Below, in pieces: positions 19,359 to 27,741 of a stretch of 64,000 bases of DNA (the first letter of the stretch is position 1; the number at the start of each line of letters is the position of its first letter). The position numbers and the translations under genes were made by a program. The stretch lies in NCBI GenBank assembly GCA_004556565.1, contig SFGN01000004.1, positions 62,001 to 126,000 on the forward strand, written 5' to 3'. The DNA comes from Lachnospiraceae bacterium (lineage in GTDB: Bacteria > Bacillota > Clostridia > Lachnospirales > Lachnospiraceae). Under the pieces are notes generated by a model. That model did no database searches and was not told where the DNA came from. It saw only the letters and a list, made by a program, of their open reading frames with translations.

Positions 19359-20354
19359 ATGAAATTAAAAAGAACATTGGCAGTTTTGATGGCAGCAGCT
19401 ATGACGCTTTCACTTGCAGCGTGCGGAAGCAGCCAGAATGCAGAAAAAGACGAGACAAATGATGCAGAAAAAACGTATAATATCGGTATTTGCCAGGTGA
19501 TGGAGCACCCGGCTCTTGATGCAGCAACCGAAGGTTTCCAGGATGCCTGCACTGAGCTTTTCGGCGAAGGAAATGTTACGTTTGATAAGCAGAATGCACA
19601 GGGAGAGCAGTCTACATGCAGTACTATCGCGAATAACTTTGTAACTGCAAATGTAGATTTGATTTTGGCTAACGCAACACTGCCGCTTCAGGTTACATCT
19701 CAGGCTACATCAGATATTCCGATTATCGGAACTTCCATTACGGATTATGCAACGGCGCTTGGTATTGATGACTGGACAGGAGCAACAGGAATCAATGTAT
19801 CAGGTACAAGTGACCTTGCACCGATCGATGAGCAGGAAGATATGCTGATTGAATTGATTCCGGATGCAAAGAAAGTCGGCATCCTGTACTGTTCAGCAGA
19901 ACCGAACTCAAAATATCAGGCTGAATTGTTTGAAGCAGCACTTGATGAAGACAATGTGGAATGGAAAGAGTTTACAGTAGCGGATTCCAACGAGATTGTG
20001 TCAGTTGTGACAAGTGCGGTTCAGGAATGTGATGTTATTTATATTCCAACAGATAATACGATAGCAAATACTACGGAGGCTGTTTATAATGTATGTGCAC
20101 CGGCAAAGATACCGGTAATTGCAGGCGAGCAGGGTATCTGTTCAGGATGTGGAATTGCGACATTATCTATCAGCTACTACGATATCGGATATAAAGCAGG
20201 TGAAATGGCTTACGAAGTTCTTGTGAACGGAGCTGACATTACAACTATGGAGATAGAGTATGCTCCGCAGGTAACTAAGATGTACAACAAGAAATTCTGT
20301 GATGAACTTGGAATTACAATTCCGGATGATTACGAAATGATCGAAGAAGAGTAA
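19359..20354 (+). CDS. ABC importer substrate-binding lipoprotein, TrpX type
   Basis: The 331-residue protein has a lipoprotein signal with lipobox LAAC (Cys22) and an ABC_sub_bind fold with NIGICQVMEHPALDAATEGF near its mature start. In this family the ligand is often an aromatic or other amino acid, as in TrpXYZ, but the ligand here is unproven. The ATG at 19359 follows GGAGGAGAAG; an ATG 15 bases upstream overlaps that site. The permease and ATPase genes follow. A hairpin at 20375 could reduce downstream expression relative to this abundant component. Confidence 0.88.
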   Translation: MKLKRTLAVLMAAAMTLSLAACGSSQNAEKDETNDAEKTYNIGICQVMEHPALDAATEGFQDACTELFGEGNVTFDKQNAQGEQSTCSTIANNFVTANVDLILANATLPLQVTSQATSDIPIIGTSITDYATALGIDDWTGATGINVSGTSDLAPIDEQEDMLIELIPDAKKVGILYCSAEPNSKYQAELFEAALDEDNVEWKEFTVADSNEIVSVVTSAVQECDVIYIPTDNTIANTTEAVYNVCAPAKIPVIAGEQGICSGCGIATLSISYYDIGYKAGEMAYEVLVNGADITTMEIEYAPQVTKMYNKKFCDELGITIPDDYEMIEEE

Positions 20355-20374
20355 ACAGAGAAAAAATAAATTAT

Positions 20375-20405
20375 AAAGAAGCGGATTTGTACGGTCCGCT
20401 TCTTT
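20375..20405 (+). terminator. Intercistronic hairpin in the ABC importer operon
   Basis: AAAGAAGCGGA (20375-20385) pairs perfectly with TCCGCTTCTTT (20395-20405) around a nine-base loop. The downstream T-run is interrupted, so partial termination or mRNA 3'-end protection of the binding-protein message is likely. Confidence 0.7.
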
Positions 20406-20507
20406 GTTTCCATACATCCGGAAAGGACTGCCCGCGGCAGGTTCTGCAGGTGTTCAATAAAATGACAGCAGATGACCGGATAGATAAAAGAAGAAAGGAA
20501 CATGAAC

Positions 20508-21452
20508 ATGATAATGAGTTATTTAACCAGCCTTGACCCGATGGCTCTGGTCCGTGCACTTCCCGGCAATGTGGCGCAGGGGCTGATCTGGGGGATCATG
20601 GCTTTGGGGGTATATATCACATACCGTATTCTTGATTTTGCTGATCTGACGGTTGATGGTTCTCTTGCTACAGGAGGCGCCGTTGCAGTTATGTTGATTC
20701 GGGGAGGAATGCATCCTGCATTGTCTCTCATATTTGCATTTATTGCCGGCATGATAGCCGGCCTGATTACAGGAATTCTTCATACGGCATTAGGGATTCC
20801 CGGAATATTGGCAAGTATACTGACCCAGATTTCTTTGTATTCGGTTAATCTCGCAATATTGGGAAAATCCAACCAGAGTATTGGAATTGCACAGGAGAAT
20901 CTGGTTGCTTCCATTCGTTATGTCACAGCCGATGACAGAATTTTCTTCTTTTTAAAGCTGATCGTAATTTGTCTGGTGATCGTGGCGGTGGTTTACTGGC
21001 TGTTCGGAACAGAGCTTGGATCAGCAATCCGTGCGACAGGATGCAATCAGCAAATGGCACGTGCCCAGGGAATCAATACTAATTTTATGAAAGTGGTAGC
21101 ATTGATGGTTTCCAACGGTCTGGTAGGCCTCTGCGGCGGCATGTATTCACAGTATCAGGGATCAGCCGATGTTAACGCAGGACGCGGAGCTATTGTTATC
21201 GGTCTGGCTGCAGTTATCATCAGTGAAGTTATTTTCGGAAAAGTTTGTGCGGGTAAAAAATACACGTTTGCCTACACGCTTGCGGCAGTTTTTGTGGGGG
21301 CAATTTTGTATTATGTGGCCTACACATTGGTATTGTGGCTGAAGATGCCTTCTGATTATATGAAACTGTTCTCTGCCGTTGTCGTAGCGGTATTCCTTGC
21401 AGTCCCTTATTTGAAGGATAAATATGCAGTGAGCCGAAAGGGGGCAAAATAA
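20508..21452 (+). CDS. ABC importer permease, TrpY type
   Basis: The 314-residue membrane protein has eight or more hydrophobic segments and belongs to the branched-chain/TrpY-like permease family. Conserved-looking parts are YRILDFADLTVDGSLATGGAV near the start and GCNQQMARAQGINTNFMK in the cytoplasmic loop that should contact the ATPase. Three close ATG codons exist (20502, 20508, 20514); 20508 is chosen because AAGGA is eight bases upstream. Its stop codon directly abuts the ATPase start. Confidence 0.88.
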   Translation: MIMSYLTSLDPMALVRALPGNVAQGLIWGIMALGVYITYRILDFADLTVDGSLATGGAVAVMLIRGGMHPALSLIFAFIAGMIAGLITGILHTALGIPGILASILTQISLYSVNLAILGKSNQSIGIAQENLVASIRYVTADDRIFFFLKLIVICLVIVAVVYWLFGTELGSAIRATGCNQQMARAQGINTNFMKVVALMVSNGLVGLCGGMYSQYQGSADVNAGRGAIVIGLAAVIISEVIFGKVCAGKKYTFAYTLAAVFVGAILYYVAYTLVLWLKMPSDYMKLFSAVVVAVFLAVPYLKDKYAVSRKGAK

Positions 21453-22256
21453 ATGGGATATATGCTTGAAATCCAGAATGTCCATAAGACATTTAATAAA
21501 GGAACCATTAATGAGAAAGTGGCGCTGGACGGTGTGAGTCTGAATCTGAACCCGGGAGATTTTGTTACGATTATCGGAGGTAACGGTGCGGGAAAATCTA
21601 CCACATTGAATGCGATTGCCGGTGTATGGCCGATTGATGATGGGAAGATTATTATTGATGGCGTAGATATCACACGTTTGCCGGAGCATAAGCGTGCGAA
21701 GTATCTTGGCAGGGTCTTTCAGGATCCTATGACGGGAACAGCAGCGACAATGTCAATAGATGAAAACATGGCGATTGCAGCTCGGCGCGGAGACAGAAGA
21801 GGGCTTGGCTGGGGAATCACTAAAAAAGAACGTGAGAAATATGTGGAAATGGTGAAGGAATTGAATCTTGGTCTTGAAACCCGTCTGACAAGTAAGGTGG
21901 GGCTGCTCTCCGGCGGACAGCGCCAGGCGGTTACTCTTTTGATGGCAGCTTTGAAACAACCGAAGCTTTTGCTTCTGGATGAACATACAGCGGCACTTGA
22001 CCCGAAGACTGCGGCAAAAGTATTGCGGATTTCCGACATGATTATTTCAGAAAATCACCTGACAGCCATGATGGTCACACATAATATGAAAGATGCCATC
22101 GCACATGGAAACAGACTGATCATGATGCACGAAGGGAAAATTATCTATGATGTTTCCGGAGAGGAAAAGAAGAGCCTGAAAGTAGCGGATCTGCTGAAGA
22201 AGTTTGAAGAGGCAAGCGGCGGAGAATTTGCTAACGACAGGATGATGCTGGCATAA
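21453..22256 (+). CDS. ABC importer ATP-binding protein, TrpZ type
   Basis: The 267-residue protein energises the importer. It has Walker A GGNGAGKST (residues 43-51), the signature LLSGGQRQAVTL, Walker B LLLLDEHTAALDPKT and the switch histidine in VTHNM. The Walker B glutamate is present as DEH. The ribosome site AAAGGGGGC lies within the end of the permease gene, so translation is coupled. Confidence 0.93.
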   Translation: MGYMLEIQNVHKTFNKGTINEKVALDGVSLNLNPGDFVTIIGGNGAGKSTTLNAIAGVWPIDDGKIIIDGVDITRLPEHKRAKYLGRVFQDPMTGTAATMSIDENMAIAARRGDRRGLGWGITKKEREKYVEMVKELNLGLETRLTSKVGLLSGGQRQAVTLLMAALKQPKLLLLDEHTAALDPKTAAKVLRISDMIISENHLTAMMVTHNMKDAIAHGNRLIMMHEGKIIYDVSGEEKKSLKVADLLKKFEEASGGEFANDRMMLA

Positions 22257-22320
22257 TGTATGCCGGAGAATTGAGAAAGTACCGAAGAGAGAAAAATCAA
22301 AATGAATACTTGAATCGTTT

Positions 22321-22375
22321 ATGCCGGTTTGTACAGTGGTGCATTTAATCTTTGTGCAAACCGGCATTATTTATG
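22321..22375 (+). terminator. Hairpin after the ABC importer operon
   Basis: ATGCCGGTTTG (22321-22331) pairs with CAAACCGGCAT (22357-22367) around a 25-base loop, then TATTTATGTT. It is a probable terminator, although the T-run is imperfect. Confidence 0.6.
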
Positions 22376-22461
22376 TTATACTGATACTGCCGTCTGATCA
22401 CAAGATACGGACTAAAGTGACAGCACAGTTATTAATAATGCAAAAAGAAAGGAAATGAAAT

Positions 22462-23160
22462 ATGCTGCTGGGAATTATTGGGGCAATGGAAATTGAAGTT
22501 GCCAGGCTGAAAGAAGCGATGGAGGATACGAGGATCGTTACAAAAGCTTCAATGGAGTTTTTTGAGGGGACTTTGAACGGGTGCAGAGTTGTGGTAGTAC
22601 AGGCCGGAATAGGGAAGGTTAATGCTGCATGCTGTACTCAGGTAATGATAGATACTTTTGGGGTGGATTGTGTGATCAATACCGGTATTGCAGGTTCACT
22701 GAAAGCAGAGATTAACATTGGCGACATAGTTCTTGCAACTGATGCAGTGGAACATGATATGGATGTCGCGGTATTCGGGTATGGACCGGGACATATACCC
22801 GGAATGAATGAATTATCATTCCGGGCAGATGAATCATTAAGAAATATCGCCAAAGAGGCCTGTCTTAAGGTGAATCCGGAGATTGAAGTGTTTGAAGGAA
22901 GAGTAGTGACAGGCGATCAGTTTATTTCCGGGAAAGAAAAGAAAAACTGGCTGACAGAGACATTTGACGGATATTGTACGGAAATGGAAGGGGCGGCGAT
23001 CGCGCATGCAGCACATCTGAATAAGATACCTTTTCTGATTGTGAGGGCAATTTCGGATAAAGCTGATGACAGTGCAACAATGGATTATCCGACATTTGAG
23101 GCGCAGGCGGCTAAACACTGTGTGAGGCTGATCATGGAAATGGCGGCGAGACTTGGATGA
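22462..23160 (+). CDS. mtnN: 5'-methylthioadenosine/S-adenosylhomocysteine nucleosidase
   Basis: It hydrolyses MTA and SAH to adenine and the thioribose products, clearing by-products of SAM reactions and feeding AI-2 synthesis where LuxS is present. The 232-residue protein has the N-terminal GAMEIEVARL, the substrate motif in CTEMEGAAIAHAA with Glu176, and the catalytic Asp199 in AISDKAD. The length is normal. AAAGGAAATGAA precedes the ATG. No SAM riboswitch is visible upstream. Confidence 0.95.
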   Translation: MLLGIIGAMEIEVARLKEAMEDTRIVTKASMEFFEGTLNGCRVVVVQAGIGKVNAACCTQVMIDTFGVDCVINTGIAGSLKAEINIGDIVLATDAVEHDMDVAVFGYGPGHIPGMNELSFRADESLRNIAKEACLKVNPEIEVFEGRVVTGDQFISGKEKKNWLTETFDGYCTEMEGAAIAHAAHLNKIPFLIVRAISDKADDSATMDYPTFEAQAAKHCVRLIMEMAARLG

Positions 23161-23204
23161 TTCTGATAATTTGTGGTTTGAAATAAAAACGGGTTGGGAT
23201 TAAT

Positions 23205-23786
23205 ATGAAATATTTAAAAAATAAAGTGGTATATCTTGTTGGTATCCTGCTCCTTATCGCAGGGATACTTGCCGGCTGTTCACCGACTGACGGCGGAGTG
23301 AATGGTGATACTTATTGGAATGAAGATGAGGGTAACGGTTACAGCAATTCAGAAGATGATTATGGAAAATTAACCGGTGATGATGCAGAGGAAGATCCTG
23401 AGGAAAAATCAACGGATAATCAGGAGAGTATCAAAGTTGTAGAATCAGGCGAGTATACATCAAAAGAAGAAGTGGCTGAGTATCTGCATTTATATGAACA
23501 TCTGCCTGATAATTATATTACTAAAAAAGAGGCGAAAGCGCTTGGCTGGGTAAGCTCAGAGGGAAATCTGGGAGAAGTTGCCCCGGGAAAAAGTATCGGG
23601 GGAGATTATTTTGGAAATTACGAAGGAATACTGCCGGAAGAAAATGGAAGAGATTACTATGAGTGTGATATTGATACTGACGGCGGATACCGTGGTTCAA
23701 AACGGATTGTTTATTCCAATGACGGATTGATCTACTATACGGAGGATCATTATGAGACGTTTGAATTACTGTACGGGGAGGAGTAA
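23205..23786 (+). CDS. Barnase-like ribonuclease with lipoprotein signal
   Basis: The 193-residue protein has a lipoprotein signal ending in LAGC (Cys25), an acidic linker (residues 30-75) and a C-terminal barnase-type RNase domain. The domain shows YLHLYEHLPDNYITKKEA, then GRDYYECDI and GYRGSKRIVYSNDGLIYY. By alignment from memory with barnase, Glu153, Arg163, Arg167 and His182 correspond to catalytic Glu73, Arg83, Arg87 and His102, so the active site looks complete. Barnase itself is freely secreted; a lipid anchor would hold this enzyme on the outer face of the membrane. The barstar-like gene begins four bases after its stop. Confidence 0.88.
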   Translation: MKYLKNKVVYLVGILLLIAGILAGCSPTDGGVNGDTYWNEDEGNGYSNSEDDYGKLTGDDAEEDPEEKSTDNQESIKVVESGEYTSKEEVAEYLHLYEHLPDNYITKKEAKALGWVSSEGNLGEVAPGKSIGGDYFGNYEGILPEENGRDYYECDIDTDGGYRGSKRIVYSNDGLIYYTEDHYETFELLYGEE

Positions 23787-23789
23787 TCT

Positions 23790-24044
23790 ATGAAAATCAT
23801 TTTGGATGCACAATGCATGGCGGAACGAAAAACTGCCCATGAATATTTGAAAAATATGTTCGGATTTTCCGAATATTACGGGAAAAATCTGGATGCTCTT
23901 CACGACTGCCTTTCAGAACTGGAAGCTGCAGAGATTACGGTTGTAAATGCAGAAGAGAGAGGAACCTATTTTGATAAAATATTGCGAGTGCTCCGGGACA
24001 CAGAAAAAGACAATCCTGAATTTGTTGTAAAAATATGTCATTAA
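23790..24044 (+). CDS. Barstar-family ribonuclease inhibitor
   Basis: The 84-residue cytoplasmic protein matches barstar, the tight inhibitor that protects the producer from its own RNase. The conserved helix reads EYYGKNLDALHDCLSE, with Asp35 and Asp39 at the positions that contact barnase in the classical complex. The C-terminal strand is NPEFVVKICH. GGGGAGGAG precedes the ATG. With the RNase four bases upstream this is an effector-immunity pair. A hairpin terminator follows. Confidence 0.88.
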   Translation: MKIILDAQCMAERKTAHEYLKNMFGFSEYYGKNLDALHDCLSELEAAEITVVNAEERGTYFDKILRVLRDTEKDNPEFVVKICH

Positions 24045-24083
24045 AGTGAATTGTAATGAAAGTTGACAGAATATAGTAAATGT

Positions 24084-24130
24084 AGAACTCTCCGGCAATG
24101 CGGCACGAGAAGCGGCAGCCGGAGAGTTCT
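24084..24130. terminator. Terminator between barstar and the flavodiiron gene
   Basis: AGAACTCTCCGGC (24084-24096) pairs perfectly with GCCGGAGAGTTCT (24118-24130) over 13 bp. It lies between convergent genes and could serve both, although neither side has a long T-run. Confidence 0.7.
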
Positions 24131-24150
24131 GTTCAAATTATGAAATTTTG

Positions 24151-25941
24151 TTATGCTATAGGTTCAAAATCTGCTGCGCCGTGTTTGCAAAGGGGACAGA
24201 TGATATCTTCCGGAAGTTCTTCTCCCTCATAGACATATCCACAGACTTTACATACAAAGCCTTTTTTACCTTCTGTCTGCGGCTTTGGCTTTACATTATT
24301 CTGATAATATGTGTAAGTCATGGTTTCCACGGCTGATATTACACGCGCTTCCGTTATGCTGCAGATAAACATTCCGTGAGTGTCAAGATCAATATACTGC
24401 TCAACTTTCAGTGACATGAAAGAGTTAATGTATCTTGGCAGAAATGCAAGTCCGTTGTCTGACCGAAGCGGGGTGAGGTTTTCAAATTTATCTACGGTTC
24501 TTCCGCTCTGGAAGCCAAATGTCTCAAATACGGAGAATGGAGCATCCGTAGACAGGCAGTTGATGTTCATAATGCCGGTCTGTTTGATAACATGGTGCGA
24601 ATAATTTGCTTTATTGATTGTTACGGCGATGCGGTTCGGTGTGTTCGTTACCTGGGTTACAGTATTCACGATCAGCCCGTTATCCTTTTTGCCGTCACTT
24701 GAAGTTACCACATACAGCCCATATCCGATATTGAACAGGGCAGACAGGTCATTTTTGTTAGCAGTCTCATCATGCTGGGCAAGATAATCACGGCAAAGTT
24801 CATCGGCCAACGATTCAAGCTGTGCGGAACTTTCCTCGCTCAGGGCAGATTTAATAGTAACCGTAGTGTCTGTAAAGGTCAGCTTCTTACTTCCCTCAAG
24901 CATACGTTTCATTGTCTTTGCAGCCTGAGGAGCCCAGCTTCCGTTTTCGATCAGGGCAACAGTGCGGTTCTGGTAATTACGCTCTGTCAGATGGTTGATA
25001 AATTCCTTCATAAACGGGAACACATCTGCATTATAGGTAGTTGTAGCGAGAACCAGTTTGCTGTAGCGGAATGCGTCCTCGACAGCTTCAGCCATGTCGC
25101 AGCGTGCAAGGTCATTTACCACTACTTTCGGACAACCTTTCTCGCGTAATTTTTCGGCCAGTATGTCGACAGCTTTCTTTGTATTTCCATAAACAGAAGT
25201 ATAGGCAATCATGATACCTTCAGTCTCTACAGAATAGGAAGACCAGATGTCGTAGAGATTCAGATAATATCCAAGATTTTCCGTCAGAACCGGGCCGTGC
25301 AGCGGGCAGATGATCTGTATATCCAGACCTGCCGCTTTTTTCAGGAGAGCCTGTACCTGTGCACCATATTTCCCAACAATACCGATATAGTAACGGCGTG
25401 CTTCACAAGCCCAGTCTTCTTCCACATCCAAAGCACCGAATTTTCCAAATCCGTCTGCGGAGAATAATACTTTATCATAGCTGTCGTAAGTGACAATTAC
25501 TTCCGGCCAGTGAACCATCGGGGCAGTAACAAATGTAAGCGTGTGTCTGCCAAGTTCCAGGACAGAGCCTTCTCCGACTACAATTCTGCGGTCGGCAAAA
25601 TCTGTCCCGAAGAATTGTCCCATCATTGTAAATGCTTTTGCGCTGGATACGATAGTGGTGTCGGTATAGAGTTTCATAAAGTTTGCAATATTGGCGGAGT
25701 GATCCGGTTCCATGTGCTGGATAATCAGATAATCCGGGCGGCGGCCGCCTAAAACTTTCTCCAGGTTATCAAGCCATTCATGAGTGAAGTGTGCGTCCAC
25801 AGTGTCCATAACGGCAATTTTGTCATCCATAATCACATAAGAATTGTAAGCCATGCCGTTTTCAACAACATACTGTCCCTCAAAAAGGTCAACATTATGA
25901 TCGTTGACACCAACGTATTTGATATCGTTCGTAATATTCAT
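24151..25941 (-). CDS. Flavodiiron protein with flavin-reductase and rubredoxin domains
   Basis: Flavodiiron proteins reduce O2 to water or NO to N2O, protecting anaerobes. The 596-residue protein has four parts: a metallo-beta-lactamase-like diiron domain with H76-x-E78-x-D80-H81, H144, D163 and H215 all present; a flavodoxin domain from about 242 (AYTSVYGNTKKA); a flavin-reductase-like split-barrel domain (about 400-545); and a C-terminal rubredoxin with C564-x2-C567 and C582-x2-C585. Carrying its own electron-transfer modules, it may accept electrons directly from reduced pyridine nucleotides. AAGGAG precedes the ATG. A CRP/FNR-type palindrome lies in the upstream region. The gene is monocistronic and convergent with barstar. 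Confidence 0.93.
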   Translation of the reverse strand: MNITNDIKYVGVNDHNVDLFEGQYVVENGMAYNSYVIMDDKIAVMDTVDAHFTHEWLDNLEKVLGGRRPDYLIIQHMEPDHSANIANFMKLYTDTTIVSSAKAFTMMGQFFGTDFADRRIVVGEGSVLELGRHTLTFVTAPMVHWPEVIVTYDSYDKVLFSADGFGKFGALDVEEDWACEARRYYIGIVGKYGAQVQALLKKAAGLDIQIICPLHGPVLTENLGYYLNLYDIWSSYSVETEGIMIAYTSVYGNTKKAVDILAEKLREKGCPKVVVNDLARCDMAEAVEDAFRYSKLVLATTTYNADVFPFMKEFINHLTERNYQNRTVALIENGSWAPQAAKTMKRMLEGSKKLTFTDTTVTIKSALSEESSAQLESLADELCRDYLAQHDETANKNDLSALFNIGYGLYVVTSSDGKKDNGLIVNTVTQVTNTPNRIAVTINKANYSHHVIKQTGIMNINCLSTDAPFSVFETFGFQSGRTVDKFENLTPLRSDNGLAFLPRYINSFMSLKVEQYIDLDTHGMFICSITEARVISAVETMTYTYYQNNVKPKPQTEGKKGFVCKVCGYVYEGEELPEDIICPLCKHGAADFEPIA

Positions 25942-26070
25942 TCAGATAATCTCCTTTTTAAAATAGTATACGCCGCAGCTATGCGAAAATCATATCCCAT
26001 TTATTATATCATTCCATTGTTATAAATGATAGTAGTTTGACATTAAAATCGAAAAATCAAATCGAAAAAA

Positions 26071-26089
26071 ATGTGACAGGATGTCACAT
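26071..26089. promoter_or_regulatory. CRP/FNR-like palindromic operator
   Basis: ATGTGAC (26071-26077) and GTCACAT (26083-26089) form a perfect 7-bp inverted repeat with a five-base spacer. This resembles TGTGA-N-TCACA sites of CRP/FNR-family regulators. It lies between the divergent flavodiiron and FKBP genes. A perfect minus-strand -10 (TATAAT, 26003-26008) without a good -35 is compatible with an activated flavodiiron promoter. Confidence 0.6.
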
Positions 26090-26205
26090 GATACGAGACC
26101 AGTCTGAAATAACGGGTTCACAGGATTTTCGCAGAAATTCCATTATTCAATCACAAATTGCCGTTAAAATAGGTTTGCTTTATTGAGAAAACGGAGGAGT
26201 ATTTG

Positions 26206-27417
26206 ATGAATACAGAAAAGGCAGATGTAAAGAAGGATACAGATATTATGTTCCGGGCTTTACAAGAAGAGCTGAAAGCAAATCACCGCGAACAGGCTGT
26301 GAAACTGGTCAGGGAAGGCGCACTTGAAAAAGCGGACAGGACAGAGAAAACTCAGATATGCCAAAAAATTATTTCAACGAGGGACAGACAGTTCCTGGAA
26401 GTGCTGGCAAAAAAGCTGGATTACTTTGAGCCTGAAATGCTGCTGCTGGATTTTGGCAACTGGAACAACCGGGAATTTATCCGAGGAATATTAAGCAAAT
26501 ATAAGAAGAAGTTTAACCTTGAGAATGAGGAAACATGTGTGAATCTCTTTGATATCGCATGCGAAGTGGAAAGTGAAGAGATGTTGATATTCCTGATTAG
26601 GAAGAATAAAGCATCCTCCGGATATTCCCGCCTTGCGGAGTCATCTGACCCGCTTTTTCAGCTTGTCTGCAAAATAGATCCTTCAAAGCTGGCGCAGCCA
26701 CAGGTGGTGGATTTTCTGGTAAAGGCAGCGTCGTCGCAGAAAGGGGCGGAACGTCTGAAAACATTGTATGCTCTTGGATTTGACATTTCTGCAAGGAACG
26801 AAGAAGGGAAGACTGCGAAAGAAGTGCTTGCAGACCGTGCGCGTCAGGCGAAAAACCCGAAGGGCAGACAAGGAAGACTTAATAAGACCAGAGATGAAGC
26901 AGCGGTACAGTATTTTGAAATTCTCGAAAGAGAAGAACCGGAGGAAAAATCAAAATGGAAAAAACTTCTTCCGGCTGCAGCAATTCTCTTGATTGCCGTG
27001 ATTGGCATTGGGGCAGCTGTCTATTATCAAAGCAGTTCTTCTGACACGGACGGGGCAGGCACAGAGGCAGAAAGTGCAGATGACGGAAGCACAGAAAGCA
27101 CTGATACAGACAGTACGGACGCAAGCTATTCAACAGATACCAGTCTGTGTGTAGAGGATGGTGATATCGTGAATATTGATTACACAGGATATGTTGACGG
27201 GGAAGCCTTTGACGGGGGAAGCACAGGTGGATATGGGACAGATCTGACTATCGGATCCGGAATGTATATTGATGATTTTGAGGAACAGCTTATCGGACAT
27301 TATGTAGGGGAAAATGTGACTGTTGAAGTTACTTTCCCGGAAGATTACGGCATAGAAGAGCTGAACGGTAAAGATGCACAGTTTGAAGTGACGATCAACG
27401 GGATTTACGAGGATTAA
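26206..27417 (+). CDS. Membrane protein with ankyrin-like region and FKBP-type PPIase domain
   Basis: The 403-residue protein has a cytoplasmic helical N-terminal region of about 245 residues with ankyrin-like stretches (TLYALGFDISARNEEGKTAKEVL). A single membrane segment (about 252-272) and a Ser/Thr/Asp-rich linker (to about 310) follow. The C-terminal FKBP-type domain has DGDIVNIDYTGYVDGEAFDG and VEVTFPEDYGIEELNGKDAQF, a trigger-factor-like form. The PPIase domain should face outside, where it could fold exported proteins. No signal peptide is present. The ATG at 26206 follows GGAGGAG; the TTG just before it is not needed. Function of the N-terminal part is unknown. Confidence 0.8.
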   Translation: MNTEKADVKKDTDIMFRALQEELKANHREQAVKLVREGALEKADRTEKTQICQKIISTRDRQFLEVLAKKLDYFEPEMLLLDFGNWNNREFIRGILSKYKKKFNLENEETCVNLFDIACEVESEEMLIFLIRKNKASSGYSRLAESSDPLFQLVCKIDPSKLAQPQVVDFLVKAASSQKGAERLKTLYALGFDISARNEEGKTAKEVLADRARQAKNPKGRQGRLNKTRDEAAVQYFEILEREEPEEKSKWKKLLPAAAILLIAVIGIGAAVYYQSSSSDTDGAGTEAESADDGSTESTDTDSTDASYSTDTSLCVEDGDIVNIDYTGYVDGEAFDGGSTGGYGTDLTIGSGMYIDDFEEQLIGHYVGENVTVEVTFPEDYGIEELNGKDAQFEVTINGIYED

Positions 27418-27429
27418 AAATAAAACTAC

Positions 27430-27462
27430 AGCGGCAGGCAAAAAACAGCCTGCCGCTTTTTT
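27430..27462 (+). terminator. Terminator after the FKBP gene
   Basis: AGCGGCAGGC (27430-27439) pairs perfectly with GCCTGCCGCT (27448-27457), followed by six T. Confidence 0.95.
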
Positions 27463-27589
27463 CGGAAATTTATTCTTTTTTTGTTTTCAGATGCCGGGTC
27501 TGGTGTTATGATAATCTGGCAGGACATCTGGCACACTGCAAAGGAAAAAAACTGAAGAAAAGACCGGATGTGAAACATATCTGCAGAGA

Positions 27590-27718
27590 ATGCCCGGAAA
27601 AGTGAATTATGTCCTTACGGTGAATCCGGAGGGCAAGGAGTTCAGGTGTGCGAAGGAATTTATCAAAGCGCTGGTCCGTCAGCAAAAAAATAGCAGCAAT
27701 GAAAAAGAAACAGACTGA
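27590..27718 (+). pseudogene. Possible gene remnant upstream of nth
   Basis: A 42-codon frame encodes a basic peptide beginning MPGKVNYVLTVNPEGKEF. Just before it, another frame reads through a cysteine-containing segment (HLAHCKGKK ... HICRECPEK) and stops. The two pieces could be fragments of one decayed small gene between the FKBP terminator and nth. No good ribosome site precedes the ATG and no homologue was recognised, so this is uncertain. Confidence 0.25.
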
Positions 27719-27741
27719 AAAACGAATGAGAGGGACAGGTT

